Below are positions 15,150 through 22,810 of a DNA stretch of 27,843 nucleotides, piece after piece (within the stretch, counting starts at the first letter, position 1; each line of letters opens with the position of its first letter). Source of the DNA: a virus. Position numbers and translations under genes: made by a program. Below the pieces are notes generated by a model, which searched no databases, had not been told where the DNA came from, and saw only the letters and a program-made list of their open reading frames with translations. The DNA is taken from IMG/VR virus record IMGVR_UViG_3300047325_000249, positions 1 to 27,843 of that record. One strand, written 5' to 3'.

Positions 15150-16274
15150 ATGCAGCTCTCGCTACAAAATTTCTCAACATTGATGCAGAATATGGCTGCG
15201 TCCGTTCAGTCAGCCGCTGGGCAACTTCTAGACCTGACGGTTGGCTCGACGCTCCGCGCGATACTGGAGGCGAATGCTTCCATCGCGCTGTGGATGCAGT
15301 GGCTAATCCTGCTTGTGTTGCAGACAACGCGGGCCGCGACAAGCACCGGGACTGATCTCGATACTTGGATGGCAGACTTCGGATTGACACGATTGCCGGC
15401 CGTGGCGGCAACCGGCATTGTCACCTTTACCCGATTTACGGTGGTTGGTACTGCGTTGGTGCCGGCGGGAGCACTGGTCCGAACATCGGATGGCACCCAG
15501 ACTTTTGCAGTGAGCATCGACACTACGAACTCGGCTTGGAGTTCCGCTCAGAACGGCTACGTGATGGCGTCGACCGTGAGCTCGATAAATGTTCCGGTGG
15601 TCGCTCAAGTTGCGGGGGCCGCCGGCAACGTCCAAGGTGGGGCAGTTACACTGCTGGCGTCCGCCATACCAGGGGTCGATGCCGTAAGCAACTCAGCGGC
15701 ATTTGAAAATGGTTTGAATGCTGAAAGTGATGCGGCCTTTCGCTTGCGCTTTCAAAACTACATCAACAGCCGTTCTCGAGCGACCGTTTTGGCTGTTGGC
15801 TATGCGGTGAGCAGTGTCCAGCAAGGACTGGTCTATGCTATACAGGAGAATCAAAATCCTGCAGGAGGAACCCAGATGGGCTGCTTCGTGGTGACAGTGG
15901 ATGATGGTTCCGGCTATCCATCCGCGACGCTGCTCAGCACCGTGCAGACCGCGGTCGATGCAGTCAGACCTATTGGTTCGATCTTCACGATGCAGCCCCC
16001 CGTTGTCACGGTGGTTAATGTCACCCTGACCCTTGCCGTTTCCGGGAGCACGACTAGCTCGATCTTGGCCGCGCCTGTCGCGACGACCCTAACGAGCTAT
16101 ATCAACAGTCTGCCAATCGGCACTTCCTTGCCGATCAGTCGGATAAGTCAAATCGCGTACGACGTGTCCAGTTCGATAGCGAACGTCACGCAGGTCCAGT
16201 TGAATGGCGGCACCGTTGACATCGTTCCACCGGCTAATGGTGTCGTGAAAGTTGGCGCAGTGACGGTAAACTGA
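15150..16274 (+). CDS. Baseplate protein J
   Basis: 374-aa protein with the Baseplate_J layout: N-terminal helices (MQNMAASVQSAAGQLLDLT; GSTLRAILEANASIALWMQ), a GTDLDTWMADFGLTR signature (about residues 67-81), a beta domain (TFTRFTVVGTALVPAGALVRTSDG) and the VSNSAAFENGLNAESDAAFRLRFQNYINS region leading to a C-terminal alpha/beta part (VDAVRPIGSIFTMQPPVVTVVNVTL). J forms the wedge arms that hold fibers and change shape on triggering. It sits between the wedge gpW and gpI genes as expected. Confidence 0.9.
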   Translation: MQLSLQNFSTLMQNMAASVQSAAGQLLDLTVGSTLRAILEANASIALWMQWLILLVLQTTRAATSTGTDLDTWMADFGLTRLPAVAATGIVTFTRFTVVGTALVPAGALVRTSDGTQTFAVSIDTTNSAWSSAQNGYVMASTVSSINVPVVAQVAGAAGNVQGGAVTLLASAIPGVDAVSNSAAFENGLNAESDAAFRLRFQNYINSRSRATVLAVGYAVSSVQQGLVYAIQENQNPAGGTQMGCFVVTVDDGSGYPSATLLSTVQTAVDAVRPIGSIFTMQPPVVTVVNVTLTLAVSGSTTSSILAAPVATTLTSYINSLPIGTSLPISRISQIAYDVSSSIANVTQVQLNGGTVDIVPPANGVVKVGAVTVN

Positions 16275-16275
16275 A

Positions 16276-16935
16276 ATGACTGGTGATCAGTCGGACATGG
16301 TCGGCCGAATGAAGGCGGTTTTGCCTATCCGCTGGTTTGCTGACTCGACCCCCATCCTGGATGGCGTGCTTTCTGGCCTCGCGTCTGCCTGGTCCTGGAT
16401 ATACTCCCTCCTTCTCTATGTTCAGACGCAGACGCGCATTGCGACAGCGACTGATGTCTGGCTTGATATCATTGCGAGTGACTTCTTTGGCAGCCGTCTG
16501 CAACGTCGCTCCGGTCAAAGTGACGATGCGTTTCGTCTGCTAATCCAAGGCGGTTTGCTCGCAGAGCATGGCACACGGCAGGCCATCATCAGCGCTGTGC
16601 GGGATCTGACCGGGCGGCCGCCAGCGATTTTTGAGCCGATGCGAACATCGGATACGGGCGGTTATACGTTTGGTGGTGTCGGTTACTGTGTGGCTGGCGG
16701 CTGGGGCAGTATGGCGCTCCCGTTTCAGTGTTTCGTTACAGCGTATCGGCCGACCGGTAGCGGAATTGCACTGGTGTCTGGATGGGGCTGCCCGATTGGC
16801 GCCTATGGCATAGGTGCGATTGAATATGCGAGTTTGGCAATGGTCCAGGGACAAGTGACCGACAGCGACATTAACAGCTGCATAGCAAATGTGTTGCCTG
16901 TGGCGTCTATTGCGTGGACGCGCATCGAGAATTAG
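16276..16935 (+). CDS. Baseplate/tail protein I-like
   Basis: 219-aa protein directly after J. Its N-terminus (GRMKAVLPIRWFADSTPILDGVLSGLASAW) and RIATATDVWLDIIASDFFG are typical of gpI-like proteins of alphaproteobacterial phages. These pair with J in the baseplate wedge and provide the fiber docking site. The second half is Gly-rich and beta-like (TGGYTFGGVGYCVAGGWGSMALPFQ; SGWGCPIGAYGIGAIEY). The order J-I-fiber supports the assignment. Confidence 0.78.
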   Translation: MTGDQSDMVGRMKAVLPIRWFADSTPILDGVLSGLASAWSWIYSLLLYVQTQTRIATATDVWLDIIASDFFGSRLQRRSGQSDDAFRLLIQGGLLAEHGTRQAIISAVRDLTGRPPAIFEPMRTSDTGGYTFGGVGYCVAGGWGSMALPFQCFVTAYRPTGSGIALVSGWGCPIGAYGIGAIEYASLAMVQGQVTDSDINSCIANVLPVASIAWTRIEN

Positions 16936-16984
16936 CCCGACTATTTTGCACTTCTAGTGGGCCTATGAACATTCACGAGGATTC

Positions 16985-18241
16985 ATGAACAGGAACATCG
17001 TTTACCCCGGTGCCATCCCGCTCGACAGCGACCTATTGTCGCTGAACCGCAATACGATGATCGCCTTGGGCTACCTGGCGCAGTTGGTTATCGGGACGAG
17101 CACCGTCGTCGACGGTCTGGCTTGCACACCCACCACACCTGCATCGTTGAATATTACCGTCGGATCGGGCAGCATTACGCAACTTTCAGTGGTCGACGCA
17201 CTGGCCTACGGATCGCTTGCGGCAGATACCACCGATCCGCTGATTAAGATGGGTATCAATCTCGAGTCGACCAGCTTTACAATCACACCTCCTATGTCAT
17301 CCGGCCAGGCCACGAACTTTCTGATACAGGCGGCCCTGCTTGAAGCCGACGGCGATCCGGTGGTCCTGCCCTACTACAATGCGGCTAATCCCTCGCAACC
17401 CTATAGCGGCCCGACCAACTCTGGCGTCGCGCAGAACACCGTGCGGACTCAATGCGTCCAACTTCAGTTGAAGGCCGGAGCAGCGGCAAACGCTGGAACG
17501 CAAGCGACGCCGCCAGTCGACAATGGCTGGGTCGGCTTATACGTGATCACCGTGGCTTACGGCCAGTCGGCCATCACGGCCGCGTCCATTACCGTATTGC
17601 CGGGCGCGCCCTTTCTTGGTTGGAAGTTACCGGTTCTCCGTCCAGGCTTTGCCTCTGGCGTTCAATCGCTGGCCTCGTCGGGCACCTTCGTCGTGCCACC
17701 CGGTGTATCGCAAGTCGAGGTCGAGGTTTGGGGCGCCGGCAGCGGTTCGTTCGCATCGACGGCCACGGTACCAAGCGGTGGCGGCTCGGGCGGGGGATAT
17801 GCCCGCCTGCGGATCACCGGCCTGACGCCTGGACAATCCATCCCGGTCACGGTGGGAGCCGGCGGGACTGCCGGGAGCAACGCTTCAGCGCCTGGGCCCG
17901 GCGGCAGCAGCAGCTTTGGCAATTATGTATCCGCGACAGGTGGGGGCCTTAATCCCCTGGCGACTATTGGCAGCCCTTGGCTTGGTGCGTCGTCAGTGGG
18001 TGTCGGAGTCGGTGGTGATATCAATGTTGCGGGCAGTTCGGGTGGCAACGGACTTAACAACATCGGTGGTGCCGGTGGTTCCGGAGCTCTGGGCGGCGGC
18101 ACGACCTGCGTGGCAACGAGCTACGCGCTCAACGGGCAGGCGCCCGGTGGTGGAGCGTCCGGATCGGGGACCGGCCTCGGTAGCAATACTGCACAGCCAG
18201 GAGCCACCGGCGCCCCTGGCCTGGTAATCGTCAGATGGTAG
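16985..18241 (+). CDS. Tail fiber protein with C-terminal Gly-rich domain
   Basis: 418-aa protein with GAGGA just upstream. The N-terminal ~110 residues (IVYPGAIPLDSDLLSLNRNTMIALGYLAQ and following, split by strands) look like a baseplate-attachment part. Residues ~110-230 are beta-rich. From about residue 235 (GTFVVPPGVSQVEVEVWGAGSG) the sequence is a glycine-rich domain with runs such as GGGSGGGYARLRI and GGAGGSGALGGG, ending PGATGAPGLVIVRW. Gly-rich tips of this type occur in adhesins and may pack as polyglycine helices that present variable loops to the receptor. Predicted receptor-binding fiber; the receptor is unknown. Confidence 0.8.
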   Translation: MNRNIVYPGAIPLDSDLLSLNRNTMIALGYLAQLVIGTSTVVDGLACTPTTPASLNITVGSGSITQLSVVDALAYGSLAADTTDPLIKMGINLESTSFTITPPMSSGQATNFLIQAALLEADGDPVVLPYYNAANPSQPYSGPTNSGVAQNTVRTQCVQLQLKAGAAANAGTQATPPVDNGWVGLYVITVAYGQSAITAASITVLPGAPFLGWKLPVLRPGFASGVQSLASSGTFVVPPGVSQVEVEVWGAGSGSFASTATVPSGGGSGGGYARLRITGLTPGQSIPVTVGAGGTAGSNASAPGPGGSSSFGNYVSATGGGLNPLATIGSPWLGASSVGVGVGGDINVAGSSGGNGLNNIGGAGGSGALGGGTTCVATSYALNGQAPGGGASGSGTGLGSNTAQPGATGAPGLVIVRW

Positions 18242-18726
18242 ACCCAGGCAGCAGGTCCCGCCCGGGTCGATCACGACGTTGTCGTCGGACATTGCCCGCT
18301 GACAGAGACATAGGCCTTATGTTCCATCACGATCTTTTTTTGCGTCAACGCCTCTGACGTCGTGGGAATCCCCTCCGGCTGGATTTGCGACGGGAAGAAT
18401 TTTACCCAAGTCCATAACGGCGACAATTGATAGGCCGTCGATCGTACCGGACCCGGCAATTAGGGGCCGTCAGCAAATAGACGCTACAGTATTGGCACCG
18501 TCGCTGCATCCGGCCGTCATGGTCGGCGAAGGCCGACCATCCACGCCTCTGCCGCCACCAGCACCGCAAGGCGTGGATGGTCCGCCTTCGCGGACCATGA
18601 CGTTGAGGGGATCGTGCGCGATTTCGACTGATTCAGTTATTTACCAACAACGCCTTAGTCCCAGTCTAGCGTAAATCAAACGCAACGACACAGGCGTAGT
18701 TGCATCGCTCAATTTCGGAGCAAGCC
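18242..18726. other. 485-base intergenic gap between tail fiber genes
   Basis: The longest non-coding stretch in the window. It contains the double REP-like inverted repeat (18515-18602), a weak T-rich stretch (18335-18341) and no gene I can support. A 62-codon minus-strand frame at 18459-18271 begins only with TTG. In a module otherwise packed to the base, the gap suggests past insertion or loss of a gene such as a fiber chaperone (inference). Confidence 0.6.
18515..18602. repeat. Pair of inverted REP-like palindromic units (BIME-like)
   Basis: Two 33-base arms (18515-18547 and 18570-18602) are inverted copies separated by 22 bases, identical at 31 of 33 positions. Each arm holds its own hairpin: GGTCGGC-GAAG-GCCGACC in the left arm and GGTCCGC-CTTC-GCGGACC in the right arm. 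The two differing bases are the two partners of one stem pair, so pairing is preserved. This is the form of chromosomal REP doublets. It could also act as an RNA stabiliser or attenuator after the fiber gene. Confidence 0.8.
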
Positions 18727-19209
18727 ATGGCATCCCAAGCGTCGCATGTCTGGAAGCCAAGCAGTGCCCGCACTGTACGGCTGGATAGTTTCATTCCGGT
18801 TCCCCGTGGCTCAATCGCATCGGCACCGCCTCCCCTCAATTGGCCCACCAAGGATCCGGCGGACGTTCTGGACTATCAATTCGATATCTCACCTGCCTTC
18901 GTTGGCAATGATGGAGACTCGATATTAACGCTCGACGCAACAATCAGCCCAGCAAATCCAGGTGACTTAACGCTCATATCAACGACGGCAGATGGACCCG
19001 TTGCAGTATTCTGGCTGTCGGAGGGGCAGGCAGGCACTGTTTATACCGTGACGGTGATAATCGGCACAATTAACGGTCGCACGATTCAACGCAGCATTCT
19101 TCTGCCGGTTCTCTCGTTGTCCACGCCTGCCGTCCCGGCTGCTGCGATCGAGACTGATACTGGTCAAGCTATCACTGACCAGAACGGCAACCCGATCCTG
19201 TCGAACTGA
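18727..19209 (+). CDS. Phage fiber-tail adaptor protein
   Basis: 160-aa protein; start at ATG 18727 with GGAG upstream rather than the in-frame non-ATG at 18700. Residues ~45-140 form an Ig-like beta domain beginning TKDPADVLDYQFDISPAF and containing AVFWLSEGQAGTVYTVTVII and NGRTIQRSILLPV. The DPADVLDY opening and WLSGG-type turn are hallmarks of proteins annotated as phage fiber-tail adaptors, which join tail fibers to the baseplate. The C-terminal tail (ETDTGQAITDQNGNPILSN) is short and polar. It directly precedes the two largest fiber genes, consistent with that role. Confidence 0.75.
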   Translation: MASQASHVWKPSSARTVRLDSFIPVPRGSIASAPPPLNWPTKDPADVLDYQFDISPAFVGNDGDSILTLDATISPANPGDLTLISTTADGPVAVFWLSEGQAGTVYTVTVIIGTINGRTIQRSILLPVLSLSTPAVPAAAIETDTGQAITDQNGNPILSN

Positions 19210-19242
19210 TGCAATCCCACTCCGTCTGGAGTTAAGCTACGC

Positions 19243-22200
19243 ATGCCGACCATCGACCAACTCGCCCCCGCAACAGCGTCTTATGACACTGACGAAATGA
19301 TGGCCAGTCAGAGTGGTGTCGTTGTCAAGGTGACGCGTGGGCAAGTCATAGCTGGTTTGCAGCCCACGCTGGCAATTCCTAGCGGCACGATTCTTGGGCG
19401 GGCATCAAGCGGCACGGGTGCACCTGAAACGCTCAGTGTCGGGACCAATTTGATCATCAACAGCGGGACACTCTCCGCTACCACCGGATACGTCGTAAGT
19501 TCCCTACCCGCAGGCACCGTTCCTGCCGTTGGCGACTTGGTTGCGATGGGTCAGGCCGGTGTTAACACGGCCGTTCCCTACGGCCAGTTTGTCAGTGGTC
19601 TGTCGGGTGTACCAGGCGTCGACGCGTCGCAAATGTTGGTGACAGCGACCGGCGCGTCCCGCAGTCAGAAACTTGCCGACTTCGCTGCGGGAACGTTGCC
19701 GACGGCGGGCGGCACAATGACCGGTGCATTGATCCTCGCGTCAAATCCAACGGCTGCGCTGCAGGCAACGCCGAAACAGTATGTCGATGCGCAGTCTAGT
19801 GCAGCGCTGCCGATCTCCGGTGGCACGATGACCGGTACGCTCACGCTGGCTGCGGACCCTTCGGCACCCTTACAAGCCGCGACGATGGACTATGTCGACG
19901 CCCGGGTGAGTAGGGCCCTGCCGATATCGGGCGGCACTATGACCGGGCTCCTGGTGCTCGCCAGCGATCCGGTAGCCTCGAGCGAGGCAGCGACGAAGCA
20001 TTATGTGGATGGCCAGGTGCTGACGTCACTGCCGATTGCTGGCGGCACGATGACCGGCAGTTTGACGCTGGCAGAAAATCCCACCGCTCCTTTGCAGGCT
20101 GCGCCCAAGCAATATGTCGATACGCAGGCGGCGGCGGCGCTGCCGATTGCAGGTGGTACAATGGCGGGGGCGCTGACATTGGCAGCCGACCCGACGACAC
20201 CATTAGAGGCAGCGACCAAAGAATATGTTGACGCCCAGGTGGGCACAGCCGTCCCGATCGCTGGTGGCACTATGACCGGCGTGCTGGTGCTCCCTGGCGA
20301 CCCAGTGGCATCGACCCAGGCCGCGACAAAGCACTATGTCGACAGTCAGGTTTTTACATCGCTGCCTCTAGCAGGTGGCACTATGACCGGTACTCTCACA
20401 CTGTCCGGTAATCCGACGACATCTTTGCAGGCCGCGCCAAAGCAGTACGTCGATAGCGCGGTGGAGTCCGTTTATTCTTCTCTGCCAACGACCTCGCTTC
20501 TTGGCGCGAATGGTGGCCAGTTCACAGCGGTGAGCCTACTATCCGGGGGAGGCCTCCAACTTACTGGCGGTAATCTGTCCTTGGCACCGGCAGGTGTCAA
20601 TTTCACGTCTGGTGATGTCACGCCAAGCGATACCGGCACTGCGACAACTTTGGGTGCTGCTATCGGTGCTCGTTTATCTCCTACGGGTAACGCATCTGCA
20701 TCAACAGTCGTCGCAACTGGTGGTACAACGGCCAGAACGCTGGCGACCAGATTTGCTGATATGTTCAACGCAAAGGATTACGGTGCACAGGGCGACGGCG
20801 TTACCGATGATACAGTGGCCTTGCAGCACTGGTTGACGGCGGTGGGATCGAGTGGTGGTACGGGATACATACCGTCGGGAACCTATGTTATCAGCAGTCC
20901 GCTCGCGCAGACGATTGCTGGCGTTTCTGTGAATATTCGGGGCGCCGGCGCTGGCAACACAAAGCTTCTTTTCAGTGGCTCGACAAATGGCCTGGTGATA
21001 ACTCTGACACGTGCCGTCGGCGTATGGGCGGGCGCGAGGATATCTGACCTCAGTATCGTGCGAAATCAGATGACCCCGGCGCAATCCAATGTCGGACTCT
21101 CCATTATTGTGGATTCGACGCAAGGAGTCAGCTATTTCGGAAACAGCGGTTTGTCGGACGTATCCATTATCGGCTCATCGCCAGGCATTAATGCATGGTC
21201 CACCGGAATTTTCCTGCAGGATACCACAAATTTCGAGCTGAGAAATGTCAACATACTGGGCCCCAACGCATCGGGAGGTGGAACAGACTGCGGTATTTCA
21301 ATCGTTGGCTCAAGTTCGTCGATGTTCAGCGTGCAAACAGACATCACAGATAGCAACATACAGGGATTTTCTACGGGCATTAGCGCCACAGGCTACATCC
21401 AGGGCATATTCGTTGAAAACAGCGCCATCATCGGTGATTGGTGGGGGATAAACTGGCAAGGAGCCTCGGCCGCCACGATCTATCCTGCGGCATCCAGTGT
21501 GGCGGCTGGAAGTTCAACGATCTACTTGTCGCCCGCTAACGCAGCGGCCCTACTGGCCTCAAATGGGTCTATCGTCAACGGCAATGGCATTACGCCGCAA
21601 TCGCGGATCGGAAGCACCAACGGCGTTCTGAATATCAACACCAGTACTGGGGCCATCACGATCAACCAACCGACAACAGGACAAATTACCGCTGGTGAAA
21701 GCATAAGCTTCCAGACATATTTCACTGGTGAAGCGCTCAACGTCGTTAACTGCACATTGAACGCCTCCTACAGAGACATTTTGGCTTCATGGCTCGGATT
21801 TGTGCAGATCGAAAATTGCAGCTTTCTCAGATTTGGGCTGACAGCCGCGACGTGGGCGGGGATTGACCTCGAAGAGTGCAATAATTCTTCGATCGTCGCA
21901 AATCAAATTATCGGGGCTTTTTCTGGCTCGGAAACCGGCATCATAGTTAATAGCCTAGGCTCGCAAGGGAATGCTCCAAACCTTGTAACCAGCAATGTTG
22001 TCAATGGCGTTTCCGGCTATGGCATTGCGTTGACCGGCACGACTCAGAACACTACTGCTGTGGCAAACACGGGTTACGCCTGCATTGCAGCTGTTAGCGC
22101 TAGCCAACAAAACATAAATGCTATTTTTGGGAATAAATCAAACGTAAATCCGCCCGATATTTCATTTAATACAACCACCGGAGATCTGAACTTCAACGGA

Positions 22201-22758
22201 CGGTCGTTCGTATTCGGAAACAACTCTTCTGTCAACGTTGAGTTCACAATAAACTCAGCCGCAGGGGGTGGTAACCTCAATTTTTCCGAAGGGGGAGCAG
22301 CGAATTGGATCGTCGGTGGCTCTCCGACGAACCTCGTATTTGGAAGATGCGTCATACCCGGCACGTTGACCGACGTCCCATTCATTATCGATACGGCTAC
22401 TGGGAGCCTGGCTCTTCTGCATAATCTGACCGTTGGCGGAACGCTCCAACGGCAGGCAATGATTTCGTCCACACCGTCATCGGGAAGCACGATTGCCATA
22501 GCAGCCGGGGTTTCGGACTATCGAATTCTCGGGAGTTCGCCACTAGGTGCGCTAACTGTCGAATTGCCTCCCTCTCCTGCTAACGGCCAAGTCGTGAGTG
22601 TCAGCTCTCAGGTCACCATCACTGCATTGACGGTGAGGGATGGCTCAGGTGGGACATCGGATGTACAGACGCCACCTGCGGCGCTGGCGGCAGGCGGGGG
22701 ATTCTCCGCCCAGTGGAACGCCTCGGCGTCTGTTTGGTGGTGCAGAGTCGGATCGTAA
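19243..22758 (+). CDS. Large tail fiber/spike with fiber repeats and pectate-lyase-like beta-helix
   Basis: 1171-aa protein. Residues ~1-150 are an N-terminal attachment region with three copies of a short D...SQ.G...V....L..G module, shared with the next gene. Residues 152-410 are seven 37-residue phage fiber repeats (GGTMTG.L.L..P......A.K.YVD). A linker leads to residues ~505-960, beginning FNAKDYGAQGDGVTDDTVAL, the entry signature of pectate-lyase-3 type right-handed beta-helices, with Asn/Ser/Ile-rich rungs. The C-terminus (ILGSSPLGALTVELPPSPANG; WNASASVWWCRVGS) is a small capping domain. Such beta-helix spikes bind or cleave surface polysaccharide; I do not identify catalytic acids with certainty. 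Confidence 0.88.
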   Translation: MPTIDQLAPATASYDTDEMMASQSGVVVKVTRGQVIAGLQPTLAIPSGTILGRASSGTGAPETLSVGTNLIINSGTLSATTGYVVSSLPAGTVPAVGDLVAMGQAGVNTAVPYGQFVSGLSGVPGVDASQMLVTATGASRSQKLADFAAGTLPTAGGTMTGALILASNPTAALQATPKQYVDAQSSAALPISGGTMTGTLTLAADPSAPLQAATMDYVDARVSRALPISGGTMTGLLVLASDPVASSEAATKHYVDGQVLTSLPIAGGTMTGSLTLAENPTAPLQAAPKQYVDTQAAAALPIAGGTMAGALTLAADPTTPLEAATKEYVDAQVGTAVPIAGGTMTGVLVLPGDPVASTQAATKHYVDSQVFTSLPLAGGTMTGTLTLSGNPTTSLQAAPKQYVDSAVESVYSSLPTTSLLGANGGQFTAVSLLSGGGLQLTGGNLSLAPAGVNFTSGDVTPSDTGTATTLGAAIGARLSPTGNASASTVVATGGTTARTLATRFADMFNAKDYGAQGDGVTDDTVALQHWLTAVGSSGGTGYIPSGTYVISSPLAQTIAGVSVNIRGAGAGNTKLLFSGSTNGLVITLTRAVGVWAGARISDLSIVRNQMTPAQSNVGLSIIVDSTQGVSYFGNSGLSDVSIIGSSPGINAWSTGIFLQDTTNFELRNVNILGPNASGGGTDCGISIVGSSSSMFSVQTDITDSNIQGFSTGISATGYIQGIFVENSAIIGDWWGINWQGASAATIYPAASSVAAGSSTIYLSPANAAALLASNGSIVNGNGITPQSRIGSTNGVLNINTSTGAITINQPTTGQITAGESISFQTYFTGEALNVVNCTLNASYRDILASWLGFVQIENCSFLRFGLTAATWAGIDLEECNNSSIVANQIIGAFSGSETGIIVNSLGSQGNAPNLVTSNVVNGVSGYGIALTGTTQNTTAVANTGYACIAAVSASQQNINAIFGNKSNVNPPDISFNTTTGDLNFNGRSFVFGNNSSVNVEFTINSAAGGGNLNFSEGGAANWIVGGSPTNLVFGRCVIPGTLTDVPFIIDTATGSLALLHNLTVGGTLQRQAMISSTPSSGSTIAIAAGVSDYRILGSSPLGALTVELPPSPANGQVVSVSSQVTITALTVRDGSGGTSDVQTPPAALAAGGGFSAQWNASASVWWCRVGS
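19696..20472 (+). repeat. Seven tandem 111-bp coding repeats with a 333-bp super-period
   Basis: Units start at 19696, 19807, 19918, 20029, 20140, 20251 and 20362, each coding 37 residues with the core GGTM(T/A)G. By their endings the units are three kinds: PKQYVD (1, 4, 7), ATMDYVD/ATKEYVD (2, 5) and ATKHYVD (3, 6), giving the order ABCABCA. Unit 3 matches 6 (DPVAS..AATKHYVD) better than it matches its neighbours. Confidence 0.85.
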
Positions 22759-22810
22759 CCGGGAAGACGACGTCAAGCGTCGCCGCCACCTCTTGCCGTG
22801 AAAGGCGATC

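Noticed and set aside
17452-17952. 166-codon plus-strand ORF inside the Gly-rich fiber
   Set aside because: Arg/His/Gly-rich out-of-frame shadow; the overlapping frame has the recognisable fiber domains.
18308-18341. Possible terminator: ACATA/TATGT hairpin followed by a T-run
   Set aside because: The stem is only 5-6 bp and AT-rich, and the T-run starts 12 bases after it, so it does not fit an intrinsic terminator.
18271-18459. 62-codon minus-strand frame in the gap after the Gly-rich fiber
   Set aside because: The translation looks fairly protein-like (LSPLWTWVKFFPSQIQPEG), but it has only a TTG start, no ribosome site and a stop just upstream; at most a gene remnant.
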